From positions 1-13,440 of the forward strand of contig JAGUXE010000280.1 of assembly GCA_020061995.1 (NCBI GenBank): a DNA stretch of 13,440 bases, in the 5' to 3' direction. Numbering within the stretch: position 1 is the first letter of the stretch; every line of letters starts with the position of its first letter. Positions 1 to 7,549 of this stretch are shown one piece after another. The notes beneath the pieces are model-generated. The model saw only the letters and a list, made by a program, of their open reading frames with translations. It did not search any database and was not told the DNA's origin. The stretch is from Ignavibacteriales bacterium. Its GTDB lineage: Bacteria > Bacteroidota > Ignavibacteria > Ignavibacteriales > Ignavibacteriaceae. The translations under genes and the position numbers were made by a program.

Positions 1-1
1 G

Positions 2-616
2 GATGATTCTCAAAATACTTTACAACTAAAAATCACCGAAAATAAAAATCTTCAAGAAAAAAACGAGGCATTATTAGAGCAACTTAATTCACTTCAAAAA
101 CAAAATGAGGAAAATCAAAGAATTCTTAAAATTTCAAATTTTCCTGATGAAATACAAAATGAACTTCCTGGTGATATGGATAGATACAAAAAAGATTTGA
201 AATCAATCAAAAGTTTGGTTGACAATCCGTCTACTAATTCTTTAACAGACTATAATAACGATCGTTCACGTGAGGAATTGTTTGTTTTATTGTATTTGTG
301 GTATACAAAAAATCAAAAGATGGAAGAAATTTTACGAAAAATTGAGAGCGATACTGCTATTAAATATTGGATCGATATTATGCCGAAATTTAATTCTAAA
401 GTAATTGAGACTATAGAAATTTCAGAAAATGAGGATATTTTTAGAGACAAAATTAAGGAAGAAGTTAATGCTATTGTTTGTTCCTTAAATTTCGAGCAAA
501 TGTGTGGTGATGCTATAACTTATCTGTCACAAACATTAAGATCACATGAAGTCAAAGAGGACTCTTTGAGAGAAATCAACAAATTTCTTTTATTTTTATT
601 TGCTCTGAAAGATTAA
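2..616 (+). CDS. C-terminal part of a coiled-coil / helical protein, 5' end outside window
   Basis: The reading frame is open from base 2 to the TAA at 614-616, so this is the last 204 residues of a longer protein; the ATG at 174 lies inside the frame and is probably not the start. The first ~58 visible residues are rich in Gln, Glu, Lys, Asn and Leu with heptad-like spacing and read as the end of a coiled coil. The rest (about 145 residues) looks helical and charged, with no motif I recognise and no membrane segment. The stop codon abuts the start of the protease gene, so the two are surely co-transcribed and probably translationally coupled. It is likely a cytoplasmic component of the motor/protease cassette; its N-terminal part, which could carry an enzymatic domain, cannot be seen. 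Confidence 0.8.
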   Translation, partial: DDSQNTLQLKITENKNLQEKNEALLEQLNSLQKQNEENQRILKISNFPDEIQNELPGDMDRYKKDLKSIKSLVDNPSTNSLTDYNNDRSREELFVLLYLWYTKNQKMEEILRKIESDTAIKYWIDIMPKFNSKVIETIEISENEDIFRDKIKEEVNAIVCSLNFEQMCGDAITYLSQTLRSHEVKEDSLREINKFLLFLFALKD

Positions 617-619
617 GTG

Positions 620-1468
620 ATGGGCAAACTTTTTAATCCATATAAAACCAAGAAGCAAAATAATAATATTGTTTTTAGACAGAATCCGAATAAACAGAAC
701 AAACCAATTCTCAATAAGCGTATATATTTATTTATAGCTGCAATGGGATTATTGTTTTTCTTGATACTTGTCTTCTCGATAGGGGGTAAAAAAAATATTG
801 ATCGAACTCAATTGGCAAATGGAGACGAAACTAACTCTGCCAGACTTGATAAACGTCCAGAAAGATCCTTACCTGAGGGTAAACTTGGGGGATGGGCAAA
901 GTCGATAGTTTACATTGAGTCGGGATATATTAAAAATGATTCCTTCTTTGCGAAAATTAGTGGTACTGGTTTTGTCTTTTCCTCGAAAGGGAAAGTTATG
1001 ACGAACCAACATGTAGTGGGGAACGGGTTACAGATATTACTAACATTCTATGATGGTTCAACTTCTTATGCTAGGGTGAAAAGAGCAGATGATGAATTGG
1101 ATATTGCTGAATTAGAGACAATTCTACCAACAACTGTTAAACCTTTAATTCTAGATAAGGACGGGATTGTTAAGATTGGTAGAAAAATAATTGTTATGGG
1201 ATTTCCATTGGGTGCAGCTCTCGGTCCGGAAATGACTTTAACTGATGGTTTGATTAGTTCAGTTAGAAAAGACAATTTAGGGAATTTAAGATGGTATCAG
1301 ATAAATGCTGCAGTGAATTCGGGAAATTCTGGCGGTCCACTAATCGATGCGGAATCGGGAAATGTACTAGGAGTTGTTACTGCAAAAATATTCGAAGCCG
1401 AGAATATTGGTTTTGCTCGACCAATTTCTGTTGTTGCTAAGCAATTTCAGGGCATCTTTGATGAATAA
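620..1468 (+). CDS. Membrane-anchored trypsin/HtrA-type serine protease
   Basis: Residues 1-34 (from the ATG at 620) are rich in Lys, Asn and Gln, followed by one hydrophobic segment at about 35-56. The positive N-terminus predicts an N-in, C-out anchor, so the catalytic domain should face the periplasm. The chymotrypsin-fold triad is complete: His131 in TNQHVVG, Asp161 in ELDIAEL, Ser237 in NSGNSGGPL, with the usual MGFPLG stretch between Asp and Ser. The protein ends soon after the protease domain, so unlike DegP/DegS there is no PDZ domain. A GTG at 617, directly after the upstream stop, is an alternative start adding one residue. It lies second in the visible operon, overlaps the next gene by 8 bases, and may cleave an envelope or phage protein or a partner of the motor proteins. 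The protease call is firm; the substrate is unknown. Confidence 0.93.
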   Translation: MGKLFNPYKTKKQNNNIVFRQNPNKQNKPILNKRIYLFIAAMGLLFFLILVFSIGGKKNIDRTQLANGDETNSARLDKRPERSLPEGKLGGWAKSIVYIESGYIKNDSFFAKISGTGFVFSSKGKVMTNQHVVGNGLQILLTFYDGSTSYARVKRADDELDIAELETILPTTVKPLILDKDGIVKIGRKIIVMGFPLGAALGPEMTLTDGLISSVRKDNLGNLRWYQINAAVNSGNSGGPLIDAESGNVLGVVTAKIFEAENIGFARPISVVAKQFQGIFDE

Positions 1469-3428
1469 AGAAAAAGTATATGAATTGTGCTCAAATCTAT
1501 ATAATAATCCCTTTGGACAACCCACAGATGAGAAGATTAATTCCCATTTTGAAATTATGGAACAATTATGCTTTGACAAGCAGGTTGTCAATCTTGGTAT
1601 TGTTGGAAGTAGCGTTTTTGGGGTCAAATTAAAGGTTATTAATGCTTCGGCAAAAGTACTATCTTTAAGAGAGGGTAAACTAACCGGACTCAATCAAAGT
1701 ACTTCTCCAAAATTGGTGTCAATTGATCCTCAATTACCATGCGATGTAAGGCCATACTCTTCAATTAATATTGATTGCAAATTAGATTTTAGTGATTTAG
1801 AGGATGGTTTCCATTCCAATTTACTATGGTTAACTCAAGAAGATGGCCTTCGAATTGCGACTCAAATTCAATATGTACTTCAATCTTCATTAAATAAGAA
1901 ATCAGACAGGAAATTTAGTAAAGAGCAAAAATTTTTCTATAAATATTCTCATTTTTTTAATCCCAGAGCTGAGAAACAAACTATTAATGTTAATCTAGTC
2001 TCACCAAATTCTGTTATTTACGCAACTTCTACGAGTCAGAGTGTTTATTGGGTAAAATGTTTAAGTCATGGAGGGGATTTTATCCAGTATCTGATGCCAA
2101 TTGGCAAAAATTTATTTGCAGTAGAGGTTAATCAGAGACTTCCATTGGAAACTCTAATTTCATTTCAGGATAACGAAGAAAAACCATTAAATTCCTTTAC
2201 CACACGAAATTGCCATATAGGAGGATGTTTCAAGCTATTTAATCAACTCTCAACTCCTTCGGCAAATTTCGAAATGGTCATCAACAAAGTTCCAATAAAA
2301 GATGATTTTTTGATCTTAAAAAAGCCTCTGTGGCTGGATTTGGAACTAAAAAAAAGTGGTAGGAAACTAATAATTTATGGTTTCATTTTGCAAGAGCTAA
2401 CGATTCAAAAAGTTGATTCTGAAGAAGTAATACTAAAAAATTCTATAGGTGAGATTAGTTTCTTGATTAACTTTAAATTTGATAATCGCTCAATTGATAT
2501 AGTTGAGGTTTCTTCTATAAACATTTTGAATGATCAAGAAAGTGAAAGTTCGCACTACATCGCAACTTGTACCCTAAAATGTTTTGGAATTGGAGCGTGC
2601 ACCGTTATCATCCCTATCCCAGAGATTCAACATTCTGGAAACATAGAACAGTCAATGGATTCCCCCAATGTGAAGATTTACACACTAAAAATTGAAAAAA
2701 ACTGGATGATCACAAAGCACTCTGCTGAAGACAAAATACCATTAATTTTTACAAATGATCTTGGGCACATTAGATATTTTAATGTTTCATTAAATACATT
2801 ACCTAACAATGGCAGAATTAATAGAGGGATTTTAGGCCCTATTCCATTTTTTCAATGCCAGAGTCTCTCCTACTCACTCCCAATTCATAACAGTAGAAAT
2901 CAAAGTTCTAATATTTTAGATTTTAACCTATCAATATCTGGAGCGATAATAGATCCACAGAAATTTAGTATTAAGAGGGATAGGAATTATTTTTATCTCT
3001 ACAATAAAAAAAATGAATTTAATCAAGAGAAAGAAGTTTTTGGCAAACTTAACTTCTCAATTTCTGAAGAATTAGATATTCGACATTATACATGGGACAT
3101 AATTTTACAACCCATAGAGGCAAATCTGGATTATGAAGTTAAGAAATTAGAGTATGGGGGTGTGGAGTTTACCCACCGGCTATTTCAAATTTCTATTGCA
3201 AATAATTCTTCAAAACTTGCTTTAATATCTTCAATTTTTAGCAATTCTATGGAGGTACACATTGACATTCAACCTCTCTTGAGACAAAAAAAAATTTTTA
3301 TTGACCCTGGTGATGTCTTTTTGTTTAATGCTGCTTCTCAGAAGTTTTTAAATAACACCAGAGCCGCTGTTATTAGTATATTTTATAATAACCATGCACC
3401 TCTGGAAATTGATCTTAATAAATATTAA
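1461..3428 (+). CDS. Large beta-rich protein of unknown function, probable Ig-like repeats
   Basis: The ATG at 1461 overlaps the protease stop (ATGAATAA), which argues for translational coupling and for this start over the longer open frame that begins inside the protease gene. The product is 655 residues with no signal peptide and no membrane segment. After a short helical N-terminus (about 1-45), the sequence alternates hydrophobic and polar residues in many predicted strands. One stretch (about 45-140) resembles an Ig-like or beta-sandwich domain: paired strands around a Gly, a Pro-rich turn, and a strand ending in an aromatic LLWL motif. Similar strand-rich blocks recur to the C-terminus, but I cannot assign a family. 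It has no visible catalytic motif. A scaffold, ligand-binding or sensor role in the cassette is inference from position and composition only. Confidence 0.85.
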   Translation: MNKEKVYELCSNLYNNPFGQPTDEKINSHFEIMEQLCFDKQVVNLGIVGSSVFGVKLKVINASAKVLSLREGKLTGLNQSTSPKLVSIDPQLPCDVRPYSSINIDCKLDFSDLEDGFHSNLLWLTQEDGLRIATQIQYVLQSSLNKKSDRKFSKEQKFFYKYSHFFNPRAEKQTINVNLVSPNSVIYATSTSQSVYWVKCLSHGGDFIQYLMPIGKNLFAVEVNQRLPLETLISFQDNEEKPLNSFTTRNCHIGGCFKLFNQLSTPSANFEMVINKVPIKDDFLILKKPLWLDLELKKSGRKLIIYGFILQELTIQKVDSEEVILKNSIGEISFLINFKFDNRSIDIVEVSSINILNDQESESSHYIATCTLKCFGIGACTVIIPIPEIQHSGNIEQSMDSPNVKIYTLKIEKNWMITKHSAEDKIPLIFTNDLGHIRYFNVSLNTLPNNGRINRGILGPIPFFQCQSLSYSLPIHNSRNQSSNILDFNLSISGAIIDPQKFSIKRDRNYFYLYNKKNEFNQEKEVFGKLNFSISEELDIRHYTWDIILQPIEANLDYEVKKLEYGGVEFTHRLFQISIANNSSKLALISSIFSNSMEVHIDIQPLLRQKKIFIDPGDVFLFNAASQKFLNNTRAAVISIFYNNHAPLEIDLNKY

Positions 3429-3442
3429 AATTATTGTGTAAT

Positions 3443-5311
3443 ATGGTTGAATTTATTTTTTCTACACCGCAAGCTTCATTTATAAATTTCTTAATAATAG
3501 TTCTCTTTTTCTATGCAGCTATCCGATTATTATTTTTGTGGATTAGTTTTAGTACTGAATCGAAGAAGTTAAAACTTTTAAGCGAGGAATCAGAAAAGCT
3601 GGAGAGTTTAGATCTTTACATGGTGAAATTATTAGGTGTATGTCATGGGAAGGGTACTTTATATAAAAGACTTTTTGAAATTAGTAAAATTTATGAGAAA
3701 AGTAGATCTGTACCTTTAGAAATTTTTGAACATATTAATGTAACTCATAGATTTGAAGAATCAGAGTCTGTAAAGCGGATTTCAGGAATATTGATTTTAT
3801 TAGGTCTCCTTGGTACAGTTATAGGATTAAGTTTTAGTATTGTAGATATAAAAAAAGCATTTGCCGGATTCGCTGGAGGTGAATTAGATAAACTGATCAG
3901 GACTATTACAGATTTCATGGGGAACATGGAAACCGCGTTCTCGACTACAATGGTAGGGATGGGGACTACGTTAATATTATTATTGCTGTTATTTTTTATT
4001 GACCGTCGAAGAGATAAATTAGAAGGAAAATACTCTACATTGATGGTATCTCATGTTTTACCATTGCTCAATGTGAATGACAGAGAAGAGAGTATAAACG
4101 AAATGACGCAGTCAATAAGGGAAAACAGCAGTCTGCTGAAATCACTGGTTGAAAATACAGTAATAGCATCCTCAGAGGCGCGTGCCCAATATCATTTATT
4201 AGTGAACGCAATAGCGGCCATGACAAAAAGTCTAACTTCTATTCGTGAACCTTTTGAGGAAGGGAATAAAATTCAGGGACAAATTTTAGGGATTGCGGCA
4301 GATTTTAAATCTGGAATAACTGAATTGCGAGATTCGACTCAATCTGTAAGTAAAAGTATTTCAGATTTTATTGGCTCCAGTACTATTACGAATAGTCTTT
4401 TGAGCAAAACAGTTGAACAACTGCAAATAAGTCAGAAAGTTGAAACAGATCTTCATGCTCAAGTAACATTGACAAATACAAACATGTCAACAATGATTAA
4501 TAACTGGAGCGAATGGTTAAATGATTTACGTGTATCAGTTGAATCCATCAAAGACTTGTCTTTGTCCTTTGGTACAGTCGCAGAAACTTCAATTAAGACC
4601 GTCCGAGAGGAATTTTCATCATCACAGAAGAAGATGGATGCTTCAGTCACCCAATTGATTAAGTCAATGATTGAGAATAGAGATAGCATTTCTAAAGTAT
4701 ATTCACTAGAGGTTCAAGAAATGATTAGTGCTGTCAAAACTTCACTTGAAAATTATATTGATAAAACTGATAAATCCGCGATCGCTGAGAGAAAGGTTGA
4801 ATCAGAAAAATTCATGCTGACGATTTCAGACATTTACACACATATAAGTCAAGTGCTGAATAAATTGGCAGACTATCAGAAAGAAGTAAATGAGTCGATA
4901 AAGGCTACCTATCAGAATGAAGCTTCGGGATTGGTCGAAATTGTCAAAAGTGAAACTTCAAAAAATAATGAAAGACTATCTCTTGCTTCAGATGGGTTAG
5001 AGAAGACCTTAATAAAACTGCATAAAGATGTTATTGAGATTTCCAATGAATTAAAAGAAAAATTTGAACCTTTATTGATACAATCCGATACTTTTAGTTA
5101 TGGAAAGATAAATTACAACAAGAGTCATCAAGATTTAGTTAATGAAACTCCAAAAAATCAGAACAATCCGCAAATTTCAAACACAGAAATAAAAACGACA
5201 ACTTCTTTACCAAAGGAGACAATTGAAAGTATATCTATCGCTGATGATGAAAAAAAAGATAATTCAAAATCTATGTTTTCAAAATTTGTCCGTCGCTTTA
5301 TGACAAAATAA
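3443..5311 (+). CDS. MotA/ExbB-type proton-channel protein with long cytoplasmic tail (ZorA-like)
   Basis: The 622-residue product (ATG at 3443; a TTG at 3434 is an alternative) has three hydrophobic segments at about 13-35, 112-135 and 165-187. The second and third carry the MotA/TolQ/ExbB pattern: GLLGTVIGLSFSI, then AFSTTMVGMGTTLILL ending in a basic DRRRDK. From about 188 to the end it is one long, polar, helical region with many Ser, Glu and Lys, like a coiled-coil rod. TolQ/ExbB proteins are about 230 residues and MotA about 290, so the ~435-residue tail is the notable trait and matches Zorya ZorA. With the next gene it should form an ion-driven stator whose tail extends into the cytoplasm. 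The motor family is well supported; a direct link to Zorya is inferred from the tail and from the OmpA-type partner. Confidence 0.87.
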   Translation: MVEFIFSTPQASFINFLIIVLFFYAAIRLLFLWISFSTESKKLKLLSEESEKLESLDLYMVKLLGVCHGKGTLYKRLFEISKIYEKSRSVPLEIFEHINVTHRFEESESVKRISGILILLGLLGTVIGLSFSIVDIKKAFAGFAGGELDKLIRTITDFMGNMETAFSTTMVGMGTTLILLLLLFFIDRRRDKLEGKYSTLMVSHVLPLLNVNDREESINEMTQSIRENSSLLKSLVENTVIASSEARAQYHLLVNAIAAMTKSLTSIREPFEEGNKIQGQILGIAADFKSGITELRDSTQSVSKSISDFIGSSTITNSLLSKTVEQLQISQKVETDLHAQVTLTNTNMSTMINNWSEWLNDLRVSVESIKDLSLSFGTVAETSIKTVREEFSSSQKKMDASVTQLIKSMIENRDSISKVYSLEVQEMISAVKTSLENYIDKTDKSAIAERKVESEKFMLTISDIYTHISQVLNKLADYQKEVNESIKATYQNEASGLVEIVKSETSKNNERLSLASDGLEKTLIKLHKDVIEISNELKEKFEPLLIQSDTFSYGKINYNKSHQDLVNETPKNQNNPQISNTEIKTTTSLPKETIESISIADDEKKDNSKSMFSKFVRRFMTK

Positions 5312-5329
5312 TTTATGGGAATAAACTGA

Positions 5330-5983
5330 ATGAAAAACACCTTAAAAACAAAAGAGAACACATTCAATTTCTGGCCAAGTTTTAGTGATGTGTTTATGTC
5401 AATTCTGTTTATTCTAATACTTTTTCTCTTCCTTCTTGTCATAAAAGTTTATTTGTTAGAATTAATCGATGTCAAAGCTGTAAGTCAGGAGCTATTGACT
5501 AATATTAAAAATTCATTGGGTCAAGATTCTACAATCATAGCTGGAGACGCCCTAAGCGCAAATAATCATACAATTTTATTTAAGGATTCATTTCTATTTG
5601 ATCAAGGAAAATCTGAATTCAAAGATGCCAAGAGTAAAGAATTTATTAAAATTATTGCAAATGAGATAAGGAAGTTTGTTGAGGCAGGTAGAATATCTGA
5701 AATTGTGGTCGAGGGGCATACAAATAGTGATAAGTTTAGAAATGATCCATACGGAAATTGGTCTCTTTCATCCTCAAGAGCTGTGACAGTTGTGAGAGTT
5801 TTAGATGAAGCTGGAATAATAAAATCATTTCTAAAAGATTCAACAAATTCAACCAGAATTCTCTCTGTAAGTGGATACTCGCAGTATGATTTTATCCATG
5901 AAGATAGCCAAGTGAATGAAAATAAAGAGGCTTCAAAAAGAATACAAATTTCAATCAAATATAAAATAGATAGTAAAGATTGA
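5330..5983 (+). CDS. MotB/OmpA-type stator protein with peptidoglycan-binding domain (ZorB-like)
   Basis: The 217-residue product has a short cytoplasmic N-terminus, then WPSFSD followed by one transmembrane helix at about 21-43. Asp20 sits at the start of the helix, where MotB and ZorB carry the ion-binding Asp. Residues about 85-210 form an OmpA/MotB C-terminal domain: FDQGKSEF, VVEGHTN (128-132), NWSLSSSRA with Asn143, Leu146 and Arg150 in the usual ligand-contact spacing, SGYSQ, and the terminal KRIQISI strand. The usual GHTD Asp is Asn132 here, but the N..L...R set is intact. It follows the MotA-like gene by 18 bases, preceded by a GGGA ribosome-binding site, and is the last gene of the operon. 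It should anchor the motor to the cell wall. A MotB or TolR role in flagella or transport is unlikely given the neighbours. Confidence 0.9.
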   Translation: MKNTLKTKENTFNFWPSFSDVFMSILFILILFLFLLVIKVYLLELIDVKAVSQELLTNIKNSLGQDSTIIAGDALSANNHTILFKDSFLFDQGKSEFKDAKSKEFIKIIANEIRKFVEAGRISEIVVEGHTNSDKFRNDPYGNWSLSSSRAVTVVRVLDEAGIIKSFLKDSTNSTRILSVSGYSQYDFIHEDSQVNENKEASKRIQISIKYKIDSKD

Positions 5984-6210
5984 GCTGTTGAATGTTGGTA
6001 CGTACCCCAAATCCGAAAGAGAATATACATATTTAATATTACATAAGAGCTCTTCCCTAATAGGATACTTGAGTGATAATGAAGTACTTTTCTTCGTTGA
6101 AATTATTGTAGAAGAGCATTATTACTCAATGACACAATACACATCATTGATTTTTGTCCATACTTCTGGAAATAGTTTTTTTATGAAAATCTTGATTAGT
6201 CAGTCATTCT

Positions 6211-6231
6211 AAAAACCATCGATGATTTTTT
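6211..6231 (+). terminator. Possible intrinsic terminator of the motor operon
   Basis: AAAAACCA and TGATTTTTT can fold around a TCGA tetraloop with one C-A mismatch, ending in a run of six T. It is the first hairpin with a T-run after the ZorB-like gene. The stem is weak and mostly A-T, so confidence is low. Confidence 0.35.
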
Positions 6232-6314
6232 GCAAAAAAAATAAACCGAATGTTATTAGTTTTAACTAAATACAATCATACAGAAAAACTATTATTGATC
6301 ACAGTTCAAAAGTT

Positions 6315-6442
6315 AAACATCAAAAAAAAACAAAAAAAATTAACATATCAACCAAGGGGAGTATGTGTTTTTGAGACTTTGGTACCCTGCTTTATTTGGT
6401 AGGGGTTATGGAAAATCAGCTATTATGAGTTTGGTTTTGTGT
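6315..6442 (+). repeat. Intergenic direct repeat, copy A
   Basis: This copy matches 9909-10043 in the same orientation. Shared blocks, in order, are A-tracts with AACATC, AACCAAGGGG (6350), TTGGTAGGG, TATGGAA, and a 22-base end block TATTATGAGTTTGGTTTTGT plus GT with one mismatch between copies (6421-6442). The core is 93 bp here and 102 bp in copy B. AACCAA near the left end can pair with TTGGTT near the right end in both copies, which would close an RNA or cruciform structure. It has no terminal features of an insertion sequence. Its function is unknown. Confidence 0.75.
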
Positions 6443-6457
6443 TTGATGCTCTTTTAC

Positions 6458-7318
6458 CTAATCATAATTCCCAAGAGTTTCTTTCGCAATTTGAATAACC
6501 CTTTCCCGTAATTCAATCGGTTCTAGGACTTTGCATCCTTTCCCTCGACTTACTATCCAGCTTGTTATTTCATTTAATGTGTTTACGGTAACACTATATA
6601 TTACCGAGTCGTCTTCTTGAACCTCAAAACTTTGATCTTTTATTAATGTGCGGAACTTTAGCCTTTCAGCCCAAGTTTTATCGAATTGAAGTTTTACTTT
6701 TATTTTTTCTTTCCCTATCCAGCTTCCCCATGAATAACAAAAATACTCCTCAAGCTTTTTATCAGATATTCTTTCAAACTTTGAATTTCCCATCCATACT
6801 TTTGTGATTTTGTCAAGGTGAAACTGCTTAACACTATTTCCGTCTTGAGTCAACAAACGCCAGCTTCCTTCACTGTGGAAGATTAATAGAGGTTTTATAA
6901 CTCTCCGTTCATACTCGTAATCGTGGTTGTGGTATTCAATTGTAGCCGAGGTGGTTTTCTCAATGCAGATTTGAAGCTGTACAAAATTCCCGACAGCATC
7001 ATATTTATGCTTTTCAATCAGTAACGAAGTTGATTTATCAAAGATATTCTTCGAATAACATAATCCCACATACTGAAGCAAAAATTCACGGGTCATCTCA
7101 TCATTCAATCCACTTCTAATCATTACTCCACGCCCCTTATAAGAGCTGACGGGGACACCCATAAATCTTAAATCTTTCAAATCACGCTTGATAGTAACTT
7201 CATCCACCCCAAACATATCTGCCAACTCGGGAATCGAGTGATGCACGGTTTTCCCCGGACAAATACTAACCCCGATTATCTCTATCTGACGCTTAATTTT
7301 TAATTGTAGATTATTCAT
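6458..7318 (-). CDS. HTH-WYL transcriptional regulator
   Basis: The 286-residue protein has an N-terminal DeoR/HTH_11-type winged helix at about 25-60 (SIPELADMFGVDEVTIKRDLKDL, then a wing-like stretch). A WYL domain follows at about 120-180, with the core region SWRLLTQ...VKQFHLDKITKV; the signature Trp-Tyr-Leu is Trp-Arg-Leu here. A WCX-like C-terminal domain (about 203-280) ends in SWIVSRGKGCKVLEP and ELRERV. WYL proteins bind nucleic-acid or nucleotide ligands and often control defence genes. The ATG at 7318 has a GGGGA ribosome-binding site just upstream. It is divergent from the ARPP-1 gene with 231 bp between them, so it likely controls that gene and itself. The family is certain; the ligand is unknown. 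Confidence 0.93.
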   Translation of the reverse strand: MNNLQLKIKRQIEIIGVSICPGKTVHHSIPELADMFGVDEVTIKRDLKDLRFMGVPVSSYKGRGVMIRSGLNDEMTREFLLQYVGLCYSKNIFDKSTSLLIEKHKYDAVGNFVQLQICIEKTTSATIEYHNHDYEYERRVIKPLLIFHSEGSWRLLTQDGNSVKQFHLDKITKVWMGNSKFERISDKKLEEYFCYSWGSWIGKEKIKVKLQFDKTWAERLKFRTLIKDQSFEVQEDDSVIYSVTVNTLNEITSWIVSRGKGCKVLEPIELRERVIQIAKETLGNYD

Positions 7319-7391
7319 AGATCCCCGTTCTAATTAAAACTTTACCAGAAATATTTTAATTGTAATGATAAAATTACCTTCTATTTCTTGA

Positions 7392-7410
7392 TTCTCAAAA
7401 GAATTGAGAA
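7392..7410. promoter_or_regulatory. Candidate operator: TTCTCAA-N5-TTGAGAA
   Basis: This is a perfect 7-bp inverted repeat with a 5-base spacer in the divergent WYL/ARPP-1 promoter region, 74 bases upstream of the WYL start codon. Its half-site spacing of 12 bases between centres suits a dimeric winged-helix regulator. Binding by the adjacent WYL protein is inferred. Confidence 0.5.
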
Positions 7411-7478
7411 AATCATCTGTCATCGAAAAGTTATTTGAATGTTTTTTATTAACAAAAAATACGATTCTTCAAAAAAGT

Positions 7479-7491
7479 ATCATGGTATGAT
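7479..7491. promoter_or_regulatory. Candidate operator: ATCAT-GGT-ATGAT
   Basis: A perfect 5-bp inverted repeat with a 3-base spacer lies 59 bases upstream of the ARPP-1 start codon, where it could overlap that gene's promoter. It is short enough to occur by chance in AT-rich DNA. Confidence 0.35.
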
Positions 7492-7549
7492 CCTCTTAAG
7501 TGGTATCTGCTGTTGTAAGTTTGGGTAAATCAATTTTTAAGGATATACA

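Larger units (their letters stand above)
5984..6457. other. 474-bp intergenic region after the motor operon
   Basis: No convincing gene is present. A TTG-initiated frame of 74 codons (5988-6212) has no ribosome-binding site or recognisable protein pattern. Visible elements are a 10-bp palindrome GGTACGTACC at 5997-6006 just after the operon stop, a possible terminator hairpin at 6211-6231, A-rich tracts at 6320-6340, and direct-repeat copy A up to 6442. The operon on the left and the minus-strand regulator on the right converge here. Confidence 0.6.

Noticed and set aside
617..1468. DegP/DegQ housekeeping protease
   Set aside because: There is no PDZ domain after the catalytic domain, and the gene is embedded in an accessory operon.
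5319..5332. Mini-cistron ATGGGAATAAACTGA directly before the ZorB-like ATG
   Set aside because: Four codons plus stop can arise by chance, and the GGGA inside it is better explained as the ribosome-binding site.
3434..5983. Flagellar MotA/MotB or TolQ/TolR pair
   Set aside because: The MotA-like tail is far too long, and no flagellar, tol or ton genes are nearby.
5602..6030. 142-codon minus-strand frame
   Set aside because: It mirrors the OmpA-type coding sequence, whose motifs are clear on the plus strand.
5988..6212. 74-codon frame starting with TTG after the ZorB-like gene
   Set aside because: No ribosome-binding site, weak start codon, and hydrophobic low-information sequence; it lies in what looks like a 3' untranslated area.
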